Counted from the first letter of the stretch, positions 44,476 through 55,404 are shown. The stretch is 64,000 bases of DNA from Euglena gracilis (GCA_039621445.1 CP154955.1:3702017-3766016); one strand, 5' to 3'. Translations and numbers: made by a program. Notes: generated by a model not told the origin, from the sequence alone.

Positions 44476-44541
44476 GCGTGGGGGGCGGCAATTCTTCGGG
44501 TGGCCGGCCGCAGCCACCCGAAGAATTGCCGCCCCCCACGC
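44476..44541. repeat. perfect 29-bp inverted repeat, 8-nt loop
   Basis: Arms 44476-44504 and 44513-44541 are exact reverse complements (ending GGGTGGC / GCCACCC) around CGGCCGCA. It lies 50 bp upstream of the motif VI exon on the gene strand. It could be an RNA hairpin, a foldback element remnant or a pausing structure. Confidence 0.95.
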
Positions 44542-44559
44542 TCTGGATGTGGTTGGGGT

Positions 44560-45106
44560 CCAAAGGGGGAACTACTACAGGGGCATATATATTAACACCC
44601 CCGCAAAACAGCCAAGTGTGCAATTCTGGCTCCGCTCTGAAGGTCGAAAATTCACCTTGGTGGCAACTGCCTGAGGTGTGGGGGGGGGGGGGGAGGAAAG
44701 CTTCACATCGTTGTTGATAATATAGGTGTTAAGCTATTATGCAAGGAACAGAGAGCAAGAAGCTGGAGATACCGCACCCACTGCACATCCGGTTCTGTTT
44801 CAACAAGAACTCGGTGCGGCGGGCGACGTTAGACACTTTTCACAAAGACAACCTGCGAGGTGGGGAAGCACTGCCGTGAACGGAGTCCATAACACCTGCA
44901 AACCATCTCCCTCCGCATCTGCTGGAACAGAACCGAAAACAAACATCAACAAAAAAGAACACCCAAAAACAAAAATCAAAGAAAAACGTGACGCTTCACG
45001 TTCAACAAATTGCATTCGACTTCAAAACCCCAAAAAAAACCCTGGAAAGCACAGTTCCGCGCACATTCCAGCCTGCACGCCTCGTCGTGAAAAGGGGGGC
45101 ACCCAC
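44560..45106. other. intronic, nothing recognised
   Basis: A G14 run at 44680 and unique sequence. No exon is supported. Confidence 0.45.
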
Positions 45107-45254
45107 ACAGAAAACGGCCTCGCCGGTGCGGACCAGGGAGAGCACCACCACGTCCGCCTCGTCCCCCTGGTAGCGGTCCACCGTGTGGATCTGCACCTCC
45201 CCGAGCCCGGCCGTCGCCTTGAAAGCCTCCCGCAGAGCGCCGGCAGGGGAAGCC
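45107..45254 (-). CDS. UPF1/ZNFX1-like helicase exon (motif V)
   Basis: The exon lies between CCTCCCAG and the donor TGT/GTGGGT. It reads ALREAFKATAGLGEVQIHTV then DRYQGDEADVVVLSLVRTGE. The TVDRYQGDEADVVVLSLVR segment is motif V, with the Gln-Gly-x-Glu characteristic of UPF1-like helicases and closest in wording to ZNFX1 (VDKYQGEEND..LLSLVRSN). It couples ATP hydrolysis to movement on RNA. It ends in phase 0. Confidence 0.93.
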
Positions 45255-45259
45255 CTGGG

Positions 45260-45940
45260 AGGGGAAGCGTCAATGCAAATAAAAAAAAACTCAGAGTGGC
45301 GTCTGTGGCGCCGTTCATGGCTATTGAATGGTTGAATTAAATGGCAGCCTTGAACCGCAGGGGGGTAGCAGCAGTTTGCCGGGGGTGGGGGGGAGGTTCG
45401 CATTCTGAACCGCAAACTGATGTATTTCGCTGGCATTTCTCGGCGCTCTATCTTGTTATTTTTCCGGGGCAGGGTTTGGGCGATGATTGATGTTGCGAAG
45501 AGGATTGGCGATAGGGTTCGGTCAAAGCTCGAAGGTTGGGCTGAAATCGGAAATGGGGGCTAAATTTTCAGGCCCGTGGCCCAGCTTTAGCCTGTTTTCA
45601 GGCCTTTGGGCCTAACCCTCACCCTGATCCAGCCCTTTCGAATAACCCCAAGCCCTAACCCTATGCCGGGAGTGGTTTGGGCGTACTACAAATTTCCATC
45701 GAACATCTCCTGCAGAGACAATGAAAAAGCAAGGCAAATTTGGCTCAGGGCCCTTGTGAAACACCAGGAGGTCCGAGCCCCACGACCCCCTGGACTTGAC
45801 TCTGTCAAATGAAATGTGTGCGCGCTCATGTGGCTGGCAATTTGGGTCAGTGTTGCCACATTCCGATCAGGGGCGAGGGCTCACTCCTTTGAAGAGGTCC
45901 TCGCCGTTTTTTTGTGTGCCAAAAAATAGGGGATCCCCCC
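45260..45940. other. intronic, short telomere-like words
   Basis: At 45600-45665 degenerate CCTAACCCT words occur. No exon is supported. Confidence 0.45.
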
Positions 45941-46074
45941 CTGGGTGTGCAGCTGCCCCTTGTAGGGGGTCAGCACTGCCACTTGGGCCGGGCGCACGGT
46001 GTCGTTGCACAGCAGGAAATGTACAAGTCCTACCGCCATGGCGACCTCGTTGACGTTCATCACGCTCCGGCCCA
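45941..46074 (-). CDS. UPF1/ZNFX1-like helicase exon (motif IV region)
   Basis: After AAGTGCAG the frame reads GRSVMNVNEVAMAVGLVHFL then RPAQVAVLTPYKGQLHT. N-x-x-E-A and V-L-T-P-Y-K-G-Q-L are the RecA2 entry blocks of UPF1-like helicases. Sequence after HTQG has no GT before a stop, so the 3' border is unresolved or the donor is non-canonical. Confidence 0.88.
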
Positions 46075-46310
46075 CTGCACTTGGCCGCTCCGGCCCATCA
46101 GGGGCAGCCCCGCAGGCAGTAAAAGGTTTGGTTGATGAAAGGGAAAGCAAACCCCAATGGAAAACAAAACCCACCAACCCAACCACGGACTGCAAGCCTG
46201 TAAACAGACACCAACCCAAAGATTGCCGTCAGCAAAATCACAGCGAACTGTACCCAGCGACTCCTTGCCTTGGGCTGCCGATCTGGCACTCAATCCATGT
46301 TCAGTTAGTC

Positions 46311-46440
46311 CATACCCCCCCCCCCCGGGCAATTGTCGCGTGACAAATTGGGCAGCACGGAGGGGGGTGACAATTTCCCGGGGTGACAATTTGGCCGGCA
46401 CAGAGGGGGCGTCAATTGCCCGAGGCTGTCAATTGCCCAC
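46311..46440. repeat. GACAATTNCCCGGG repeat cluster 1
   Basis: A C run followed by GGGCAATTGTC, then GTGACAATTTCCCGGGG and CGTCAATTGCCC. It is related in layout to the GGGAAACTGTC MITEs. A second cluster lies at 46628. Confidence 0.65.
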
Positions 46441-46627
46441 CCATGTAAGCCACATTTAAACCAAATGACCAAGAACACCATCTGAAACACAAATGAACGC
46501 AGGAAAAATGCAGCTATGGTCGTGATATTGTGCAGGGGATTTGGTATGCAAAAATTCTCAGCACGTTGTAGCGAAATAGAAGATCAATCGAGTTGTCGGA
46601 AAAAGGAAGTTCACAGTTCAATACTGC

Positions 46628-46775
46628 AAATGGGGGGTGACAAATTGGGCACACGGAAGGGGGTGACAATTTCCCGGGGTGACAAATTGGCCGGCACAGC
46701 CAGGGGTGACAATTGCCCAGGGGCGTCAATTGCCTGGGGCGTCAATTGCCCGGGGGGGGGGGGGGGGGGGCGTGG
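46628..46775. repeat. GACAATTNCCCGGG repeat cluster 2
   Basis: Repeats the order of cluster 1: GGTGACAAATTGGGCA, GGTGACAATTTCCCGGGG, GTCAATTGCC units, then an 18-nt G run. Confidence 0.65.
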
Positions 46776-47100
46776 GAAATAACATTTCCACAATTGCAGA
46801 AATGGACCAAAAAAACCTCAAATGAGAATTTTACAGCCTACCCCCTCCAAAGAAAGTGCAACCTGTCAAGTCAGCGAATACAAAGGGAGGTGACAGGTCC
46901 CTGTGAGGACTGGCCAGCGAGCATGGAGCCCAGGTGACAGTTTTCCCATGGGAGGACAGTTTCTGGGAGAGGACAGTTTCTGGGGGGATACACTGTGAAA
47001 ACGTAAAAAAATTAAAAATTAAATTAAGAATCAGAAACTTAGATGCAAAACTTGTGATGCACTTCTCCTGACCCCCCCAGATCAATTGTGGTCTGTGGGC

Positions 47101-47452
47101 CAGGGTTTGATATAAGGACAGGAGGGGGGGGGGGTCCGGACCCCCCCCCCTGCCGGCCGGGAGGGGGGTGGGGGGGACACCCCCCACCTACACAGTTGCG
47201 CAGTCTGGGTGACCGAAAAATTTTGACCTCCCAAAACGACCAAAAGTGCCACTTTGGGCACTTTTTGGGCAAAAATGTGCCAAAAATGCAAAAAATTTTC
47301 GGCGCAAAGCGCCGGAGGAAAATTGACCTTTTTGGGGGGGGTCCCGGATACCCCTCCCCCCCAGGGTCGGTCCGGACCCCCCTGTGGGCCAGGAGGGGGG
47401 GGGGACACCCCCCCCATCTACACCATGTACGCCCTCCTCATATCAAACCATG
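47101..47452. mobile_element. hAT-like MITE, copy 4
   Basis: The 352-bp unit starts CAGGGTTTGATATAAGG and ends CATATCAAACCATG, with exact 8-bp duplications CTGTGGGC (47093-47100 and 47453-47460). The centre has a CGGCGC-AAA-GCGCCG hairpin. The interior is homologous to copies 1 and 3. It is intronic in the helicase locus. Confidence 0.92.
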
Positions 47453-47460
47453 CTGTGGGC

Positions 47461-47712
47461 AGCACAGCCAGAAAACTTTAAGTAAATAATAATGATAACG
47501 ATAATGATAATGATAATGAAATCCGGAATACTAAATACTATCAATAAAATCAAACCAGAATATTAGAAACAAATACAATAACAATATTAACATCAACAAA
47601 TAATAAAAATAAAACAGGAATATCAATCGCAATCAATCAATGGCAAGTTAAAAAAAAAACAATAAATCATGGAATGCACGTTAGATTCTTCTGAACCAGA
47701 CTCAGGCAGAAC
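47461..47712. other. AT-rich intronic stretch
   Basis: ATAATGATAA-type simple sequence, nothing coding. Confidence 0.5.
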
Positions 47713-47911
47713 ATCTGCAGGCCTGGCTGTGGGCCCAAAAGAACAACGAGGCCCGGACGCCGCGGACCGGACTCGGGCGGTGCAGCACGCTGGGGTGGTT
47801 CAGCAGGCGGCCCTCGTAGATGGGCTGCACCAGCGCGCACAGCTCCGGCGCCATCCGCCGCTGCTCTTGCCGCCGGAGGCAGGCTCGGGCAACCAACCCT
47901 GACAGGCAGAA
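47713..47911 (-). CDS. UPF1/ZNFX1-like helicase exon (QRRM block)
   Basis: After GCTCACAG (phase 0) the frame reads CLRRQEQRRMAPELCALVQP, IYEGRLLNHPSVL and VRGVRASLFFWAH. It corresponds to the Q-x-R-M block after motif III (ZNFX1: YQHRMRPEIAALL, NHESV, LFFIEH). The phase matches the end of the 48365 exon. The 3' end shown assumes a GTTCTG donor. Confidence 0.9.
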
Positions 47912-48364
47912 CTGTGAGCGGTCAAACGAGACCGCATCCAAAGAAAAAGGAGACAGAATCCCGGAGTGAACCACTCACGGAATACGAGATTTGGGCGAAA
48001 AAAAATTTCAGTTGTTTGAGCACAGCGAGCATCAGGAGAGGGAAGAGGTCAACCTGCAATCCGGCTGATTTGCCACCGGCCAATTTGGCCGATAGCCCAG
48101 TCAGCAAGGTCAAGTCGAAACGAAAGGACCCTTTGTGACCAGAGCGAGGAAAAGCCTGGCGAGCGGAAAAGAACCGAAACCTTTCATTGGCTTGGAGCGC
48201 CACCCTCAACAATCTCGGCTGAGCTCAACTCAGCCGAGCGCAACTGAACGGTTTCCTCCTGTGTTCCCAAAGCTGCGGGGGGGGGGGGACCGTTTGCACA
48301 AATGGTGTTTGGTTGCTGGGGTTGGGTGCCACTCAGTGCGGCGTCCCCCCGACCGCAGCATCAC

Positions 48365-48421
48365 CTGCGGCAGGCGGCTCGCCGTGAGGCGCTCGAACAT
48401 CGAGATGCCGAGGCGGTTGCG
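48365..48421 (-). CDS. UPF1/ZNFX1-like helicase exon (FERL block)
   Basis: A 57-nt exon between GGCGCAG and CAG/GTGATG in phase 0 at both ends. It reads RNRLGISMFERLTASRLPQ, matching ZNFX1 HLDVSLFERLINNGLPC. All but a few third positions are G or C. Confidence 0.9.
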
Positions 48422-48730
48422 CTGCGCCAGCGCGGGCACACCGCGGACAGCGACCCTTTCACTTGGCAGCGAGGGGGGGGGGTGCTGATTGATCGATTAA
48501 TCAAACCCTTTGAACGATCAGTCGATGGATCGATTAATAATTGAAAGCAACCACAAGTTTTGCAAGCAACGGCAAATAGCCGAAGAAAAGGAGGCACCTG
48601 TGGCTACCCCCAAAAAAATGCAGCCTTTTGACGTAACAAACCAAAACCAGAAAATTTTATTGTGGCCAGAGGCCTGGCGCCTGCTCTGTAGTTCGTGGGA
48701 CATGAATACAATTTACAAGGCACCGGGCAC

Positions 48731-48832
48731 CTTTCAGGAAGCGGCCCCTGGGCACAGGCAGGTTGCAGCTGGCGGTGGTCGCCAATGAGGATCAGCTGCT
48801 CCAGGGAGTCCACCAGGCAGGCCGGAGCGAGC
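48731..48832 (-). CDS. UPF1/ZNFX1-like helicase exon (motif III)
   Basis: After CCGGGGAG the frame reads LAPACLVDSLEQLILIGDHR then QLQPACAQGPLPE. LILIGDHRQLQP is motif III, which couples ATP binding to RNA binding. The phase does not join perfectly to the exons on either side, so one or both borders are wrong or the copy has an indel. Confidence 0.88.
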
Positions 48833-48886
48833 CTCCCCGGGGTGGGGGAAGAGTGTATTACCTCCCCCTTGTCATACGACCAGGTT

Positions 48887-49112
48887 CCTGCAACCTGCGA
48901 CCGGGGGGTGGTCATAACACCTCCATGACCTGCAACCTGCGACCGGGGGGGTCATAACACCTCCATGACCTGCAACCTGCGACCGGTCATAACACCTCCA
49001 TGACCTGCAACCTGCGACCGGGGGGTGGTCATAACACCTCCATGACCTGCAACCTGCGACCGGGGGGGTCATAACACCTCCATGACCTGCAACCTGCGAC
49101 CGGGGGGTGGTC
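48887..49112. repeat. tandem repeat, 35-43 bp unit, six copies
   Basis: Units contain CCTGCAACCTGCGACCG, a G run of variable length, and TCATAACACCTCCATGA. One unit lacks the G run entirely. Length changes are confined to the G run. It is intronic, between the motif II and motif III exons. Confidence 0.95.
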
Positions 49113-49311
49113 GTAAATGAGGGGTGGTCGTACGACAGGGGGGGGGGGGCGGGTACCATAAACTTCTGCTCCCGAGCATCAGCGGCGAGGCGGCCCCGGC
49201 TCAACCTCGTCAAAATAATGGAATCACTTCTGCGTGCATGAGGTCCCAACATCCATCGCTCCGAGGTGAAATCATACATCTCTTTAAGGACCCCGGGGGG
49301 GGGGGTTGCTG

Positions 49312-49665
49312 GGCTAGGGCTAAAAATTTGGGCTGGCTAGAAATTTGGGCTGGCTAGCCCGCCCCCCCCCCCGGGGGGGGGGGGGGGGGGCTGGACCCCG
49401 GCTGGACCCGAACCGGGGCGAGCAACACAGTTTTGAAAAAATGATGCATCTGAAACCCCCCAAAAATGGCCCAAACGCCCCCCAAACCCCATTTTTGGCC
49501 ACTTTTGAACACAATTTTTCAAAAAATTTCGGCGCTTTGCGCCGAAAAATTTTGGGATGGACCCCCAAAAATGGGGCTGGCTAGCTAGGGCTGGCAGCAC
49601 CCCCCCCCGGGGGGGAGGGGGCTGCTGCAGCTGGGCTGGGCCCAAATCGGGGCTGGCTGCAGCCG
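49312..49665. mobile_element. GGGCTGGCTAG foldback element
   Basis: GGGCTAGGGCT/GGGCTGGCTAG words and long C-G runs at both ends surround a core with a TTTCGGCGC-TTT-GCGCCGAAA hairpin. The core (CCCAAAAATGGCC words) resembles the interior of the hAT-like MITEs. The exact ends are not defined. Confidence 0.55.
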
Positions 49666-49689
49666 CCCCCCCCCCGGGGGGTTCACAAA

Positions 49690-50160
49690 ACCTTAGAGAG
49701 ATATATGGGTGAAATAGAGCATATGCCGAGGTGAAAATTCCAGCAAATAAAGGAAAAAACCACCTGGATGGATAAAAGATTTTCCCGGACCATCATCAAA
49801 AAGAGATCGTTTTGGCCTAAACGATTTTGGCACAAAAAATGTTGAAATTATGATATCTTGGCTTTTTTGAAACACAAAAAAAAACATGGGACATCACAAT
49901 TTATGTCAATTGGCACATGGCATGAAGCGGCGCCAAAGGAAGAATTCTAGTGTTTTTGGAAAACCGGAAAAATGACGGAAACCGAGATGATGAAAACCCA
50001 AAAAATTTTGGGGCCCAGGCAGGTGAGGAACAATCTAAAAAAAAAAAGAGCCCAAAAACTTCAGCCCCTCTTGGAGGTTTCAAGCAACGGAGCAAAATTA
50101 AGACCCATATCTTATTTGTGGGGGTTACCTTCTTGCTTCCTTGTCCAAAAACCAGGAAAA
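49690..50160. other. intronic, nothing recognised
   Basis: AT-rich sequence; no exon-like frame. Confidence 0.45.
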
Positions 50161-50480
50161 AAATGTTTGAGAGGTAGAGCCTATTTTGCAAAAATATGGG
50201 TAAGAACAAAAGAAAGGGGGCAGTCCTCAGACAAGGGGGGAATCTGCGGCTGTAAAACAATCCAGTGGTTCGGGCCAAAAGAGAAAAAAGCCACCATTTC
50301 TGGGATTCATTATTCAACTTGAAGGCATCAGGATGCAGTAATCAACAATGTCTCACCAAATCAAGCTTCAGCAGTTTCGGCAGCTTCGAAAATTTCGAGA
50401 TTCTCCGCAGACATATGCATCAGATAATGACGTTAGGGGGGAAATGGGTAACATCCGGGGAGTGGTGCTAAGGGGGGGAG
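50160..50480. mobile_element. repeat family J, copy 3
   Basis: A diverged copy of the family core (AAGGCATCAGGATGCAGTAA, CAATGTCTCACCAAATCA) with GGTAAGAACAAAAG and CTCAGACAAGGGGGG modules. Confidence 0.65.
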
Positions 50481-50556
50481 AACGCCAACCACCTCTGAAA
50501 GCTGCCGGTGCCTGGGCGTGGCCCAAGCAAAGGAAGGAGAGGGGGGAAATAATCAC

Positions 50557-50681
50557 GTTGGGGGAGGCCGGGCGTGATCTGGGGCTCGAGCACCTCCGCG
50601 GCCTCCTCCACCAGCAGGACGGAGGGGCGCACCGCGGCCACCACCTGCTGCAGCATCGCGCAGCCCGTCAGGTTCATGGCC
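50557..50681 (-). CDS. UPF1/ZNFX1-like helicase exon (motif II)
   Basis: The exon runs from the acceptor CGTGCCAG to the donor CAAC/GTGATT. It reads AMNLTGCAMLQQVVAAVRPS then VLLVEEAAEVLEPQI. VEEAAEVLE is the Walker B motif II of ZNFX1-type helicases (general UPF1 family: D/E-E-A). LTGCAM corresponds to the TTTGAA block just before it. GC3 is extremely high. This is among the most diagnostic exons of the locus. Confidence 0.93.
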
Positions 50682-50689
50682 CTGGCACG

Positions 50690-51010
50690 ACGTGCACACC
50701 TCGAGGGGTGAACCCACAAAGAGCTGTTTAACGCCGGCCTGGAGCTGTACGGGTAGGCCACCCACCCACCCAGCCCCACCCTCCACCGATTTGCGGAGTC
50801 CAGCTCTGGCTGTGGCCGGTGAACCCTGATTTCCCACATGGCCAAGGATCACCAACTTTGGAGGAAGCCCGCTGATTTGGAAAGAGGCCAAATCCCAGCA
50901 GTGGCTGCTTTAAAAAAAAATACAGCAGTCAACTGAATCAATGCAAAATAGACCAGTGAAAGTGATGTCAGTAACCAGATACCGAAGGCTTTTTGTTCCA
51001 TTGAGGCCAG
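50690..51010. other. intronic, nothing recognised
   Basis: A GC-rich patch (50720-50830) has no frame I can support; the rest is AT-rich. Confidence 0.4.
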
Positions 51011-51019
51011 GGCCATACA

Positions 51020-51310
51020 ATTTTTCCCGACCCTGGGGGGGGGGGTCATTCCACTATTCAAAAAACCAGTCAGTCACTTTTTTCCGGGAAACCAGTCACT
51101 CACTACCCCCCGGGGGGGGGGGGGGGGGGGGGGTCGGCCACTCTGGAATCCAAAGGGAATTGGACCAAAAACACGAAAAAAAAAGGCCAAAAAATTTTCC
51201 GGCGCCTTTGGCGCCGGGTCACTTTAGCAATTTTTTGCCGAACCCCCCTCCCTGGGGGGAGGGGTCCGGGCCAAAAACCAGTCAGTCACTCCGAAAAAGC
51301 CAGTCACTGG
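51020..51310. mobile_element. CCAGTCAGTCACT repeat element
   Basis: The words AAACCAGTCAGTCACT and CCAGTCACT occur on both sides in the same orientation. Between them are a G24-type run and a CGGCGCC-TTT-GGCGCCG hairpin followed by GGGTCACTTT. A related hairpin with the same GGGTCACTTT follower is at 59310. Confidence 0.5.
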
Positions 51311-51319
51311 GTCGGCCAG

Positions 51320-52190
51320 TGCTTAAGCAATTGTCTGCCTGTCTGCTCAGGGCACTGCCAGGCAGAGCCCTGGGCGTTGTGAGTCCCACAATCGCTGCCT
51401 CTTTCAAAGTCACTGGCGTTTACCTTCTGGTGTGGATGTTAACCGCTGCTTGGTCTTTCAATCAAAGCTTCTTCTTGAATGAACCATCCTACAGGTGGGG
51501 GGGGGGGGGGCATAAACGCTACAGTTAAGTAAAGTGCCCCCAAATAAGCGCTAAAATCAGCAGGAATCAGCACTGAATGAGAGGGAAAATAAGCGGCAAG
51601 CATCCAATTTTTCCAAAACTGGGCCATGCTTGGTTAAGCCATGTTTATCAGCCATTTTGCGCAAATTTGGCCATATTTAAAGCTATCATCGACCATTTTT
51701 GGCCGTCATCGATCATTTTTGACTGCTTTCAGTCATTTTGGGCGACGTTAAGACCATTTCAAATCATTATTTACCATACAGAGTCATTTACAATCAGAAA
51801 TATCAAATATGTCCAATGGTTGTCAATAATGGCCCAAGGTAGCCAAAATATGACTAAAGGTGAATGAAAATTGCGGTGGCCAAAAAATTATGCAAATGGG
51901 CCAGAAAATTTTTTGCGAAGGGCCCAACATCACTAAAAAAAGAAGTGCCTATGCGGGATATGGAAAGAATGTGAAATATGTGGATGGTGAATATGCTATG
52001 GTAAATGTGATATCCGCAATTCTTCCAAAATTTCTTTCTGCAAATTCCCGAGATTTCCAATTTTTCAAAAAGCCTCCGATATCAAATCGCCCCCGCCCCC
52101 GCCGATTTGGGCCATTTCATACTATTTTGGGGCCTTTTGTGGTGAACTGTTTTATGTCGGACAAAACTTTCTTGAAGCGCTCATCTTTGC
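51320..52190. other. intronic, nothing recognised
   Basis: Moderately AT-rich. CATTTTTGGCC and GTCATCGATCA words at 51680-51760 are weakly repetitive. A G12 run is at 51497. Confidence 0.4.
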
Positions 52191-52199
52191 TTGTGATCG

Positions 52200-52509
52200 G
52201 GCTGTTTTTTTTTACCAACCCCGGGGGGGGGAGTCCGGAGTGCCTTTGAGTGCCTGCCCAGGCAGGCACTACCCCTCCGGGGGGGGGGGGGGGGGTCGGA
52301 TTTCAGCCTGTGCCCAGGCACACTCCTTTGAAAAAAGGCCATCTTTGGCTCCATGGAGCCGAAGGCGCCGGGGTCTGTGCTAGGGCACCTTTTGCCGTGC
52401 GCCCTACCCCCCCTCCCCGGGGGGGGGGGGTCGGATTTGGAGTGCCTTGGAGTGCCTGCCCAGGCAGGCACCCCCCTGGGTGGGGTCGGCACCTGGCTAA
52501 AATACGGTG
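52200..52509. mobile_element. GTGCCTGCC palindrome element M, copy 1
   Basis: About 310 bp from GGCTGTTTTTTTTTACC to CTAAAATACGG. It contains GTGCCTGCC-CA-GGCAGGCAC palindromes near both ends, a GTGCC-CA-GGCAC palindrome and long G runs. Copy 2 at 53495 is homologous end to end. Confidence 0.82.
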
Positions 52510-53300
52510 TTCTTGTGATTTGCTGTGGCATTGGCATTGCATTGCATTGCATTGGCAAAAAAAATATGATTTGTTATTATGATTTGGTGTGTACTTTTGA
52601 TTCACACCAAAGAGTGGTCTAATGAGCTATTTTCAGGCGATTTTTGGAGTTGTCCTCCCTGCCAAAACTGGCCCTAAAAACATGTGGTCAAATATGCAGA
52701 AATGGGCAACAATGCGGCAGAGAACTCCTGCAAAACCTCGGAATAAGCACATAATAAGCAGAAAATATGCGAAATGTGTGCCTTTTGGCCGACAAAGCAA
52801 AATACGGTAAATTATGTGAAATAAGCACAAAATAACTCCTTTGCATATTTCCCACCCCTGCACCGTGGACATTGTTTCTGCAGCAAAAATGAATGATTAA
52901 AAGATGAGAAGGGAAGGGGAAAAAAGGGGGAAAAAAGGAAAAAAAGGGGGGAAAAAACTGAAATGGAAGCACATTGCTCTTCAAAAAAAGAAGGTCGACG
53001 GACTCCAACTTCACTTGTTCCAAATATTCCCCATACCTTTGTTGGACTTCACTGCACTCCTTCATCATCTCTTCTGCTTGCAGAGTCGTTTGAAAACATC
53101 AGCATAATGAAAAAAAAAAAAGAAATATCCCAAAGAATGGAGGGGATGGACAATTTGGGGAGAAAAAAAATGAAAAACAATGGACTTTGGGATCCAAGAG
53201 ATAAAATAGGGTGTCTGAATACCGAACGATGCCAGCAAATGTGCTGTTGATATGTCAAGCAATCCAAATCTGGAGAATTGTTGTCACAATCCTGTCCAAA
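52510..53300. other. intronic, nothing recognised
   Basis: GCATT pentamer repeats at 52528-52555 and purine-rich GGGGAAAAAAGG sequence at 52905-52950. No exon is supported. Confidence 0.45.
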
Positions 53301-53494
53301 TGCTGCTGCTTCTCTTCACTGGCCGGAGGCGGCCTCCGAACAACCACAAGGTATATTCTGACTGCGTCAGCAGAAAGAAATTCCTCGGATTCTTCAAAAA
53401 AAACCCAGGCACCCACTCGCCATTGCACCAGTTCCCTTCTGTCAGTCCGGAGAAAACCTGACCTAACGTACAGCCGATCCCGAAAAACCTACCC

Positions 53495-53800
53495 AAGCAG
53501 GCTGCTTTTTACCAACCCTGGGGGAAGGTCCGGAGTGCTTTTGAGTGCCTGCCCAGGCAGGCACTACCCCTTCCCCCTGGGGGGGGGGGTCGGGTTTCAG
53601 CCTGTGCCCAGGCACATTCCTTTGAAAATAGGCCATTTTTGGCTCCCTGGTGCCTTCGGTGCCGGGCCTGTGCTAGGGCACTTTTGGCGTGCCCTACCCC
53701 CCCCCCCCCCGGGGGTCGGATTTGGAGTGCCTTGGAGTGCCTGCCCAGGCAGGCACCCCCCCCCCCCCTGGGTGGGGTAGGCACCCGACTAAAATACGGC
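53495..53800. mobile_element. GTGCCTGCC palindrome element M, copy 2
   Basis: The same order of palindromes and G/C runs as copy 1, 1.3 kb away in the same orientation and same intron. The two differ mainly in G/C run lengths and scattered substitutions. Confidence 0.82.
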
Positions 53801-53844
53801 CTGTGCCCAAGCCATGCCTGCGAGTCAGACCATGCATGCCAAAC

Positions 53845-53991
53845 ATTTGGGCAGCGCCAGCTGGGATGGCGGGCTGGCGGGGGCCGGTCACCGCCACCAT
53901 GCGCTGGGCGAGCTGTCTGCGCTGGGGGATCGGGATGTGGAAGATGTCCTCAAAGACCGCCAGCTCCATCGCCACGGCCCGACACAGGTTC
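53845..53991 (-). CDS. helicase-locus exon upstream of motif II
   Basis: After TTAAAAAG the exon starts with one nucleotide, completing the codon left by the 55319 exon, and reads NLCRAVAMELAVFEDIFHIP then IPQRRQLAQRMVAVTG. Ending at AAAT/GTTTGG gives the phase required by the motif II exon. The sequence should lie in the insertion between motifs Ia and II and is not diagnostic alone. A shorter end at GTGACC (53892) is also possible. Confidence 0.65.
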
Positions 53992-54329
53992 CTTTTTAAA
54001 GACCTTCCTTCCTGGGTGGAGTCCCCCCACAAACCCGGCCTGGCGCGGGACCCCCCGAGGGGCGGGGGGGCACAGAAAATCGGGCAGTCTGAGGACATTT
54101 CCTAAAGAAACTTTTCGGCACTTAGCTGGGCCTCCAGTCCGGCTATGGGTAGGTGAGTCCGGCCCGGACCCACCCACCCACCCAATCCCCCTAGATTTTG
54201 GCGTTTGTTTCGCCTTCTGTTTGCCTTTGTTCCTTCTCGGATTCCGCTCAGAAGTGATTTTGACTTCAACAACTGACCATATTTTTCGCCTGGGGTTTTT
54301 TTCAATTTTTGGAATGAGAACGCCAAAAC

Positions 54330-55249
<920 letters not shown>

Positions 55250-55318
55250 AAAACTGCATTTTGTTGAATGCATTTTGTTTTTGTCGTTTGCTAGGTGCGT
55301 TTTGAGTTAGAAAGAAAC

Positions 55319-55404
55319 CTGGCCCGTCGGCGCTGCAGCAGGTCCTCCGCATTGACGTCGGAGGCCACCCAGGGGATGGCACACTCCAGCGCCTCCTTGC
55401 CGTC
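55319..55404 (-). CDS. helicase-locus exon
   Basis: The exon lies between TTTGTCCAG and the donor CCAG/GTTTCT and reads DGKEALECAIPWVASDVNAE then DLLQRRRA. It is 86 nt with phase-0 start and phase-2 end, joining exactly to the 53991 exon. The strong GC3 bias supports coding. The domain is not recognised on its own; position suggests the Ia-II insertion of the helicase. Confidence 0.7.

Noticed and set aside
48887-49112. CRISPR-like array
   Set aside because: The units are contiguous with no unique spacers, and the setting is a eukaryotic intron.
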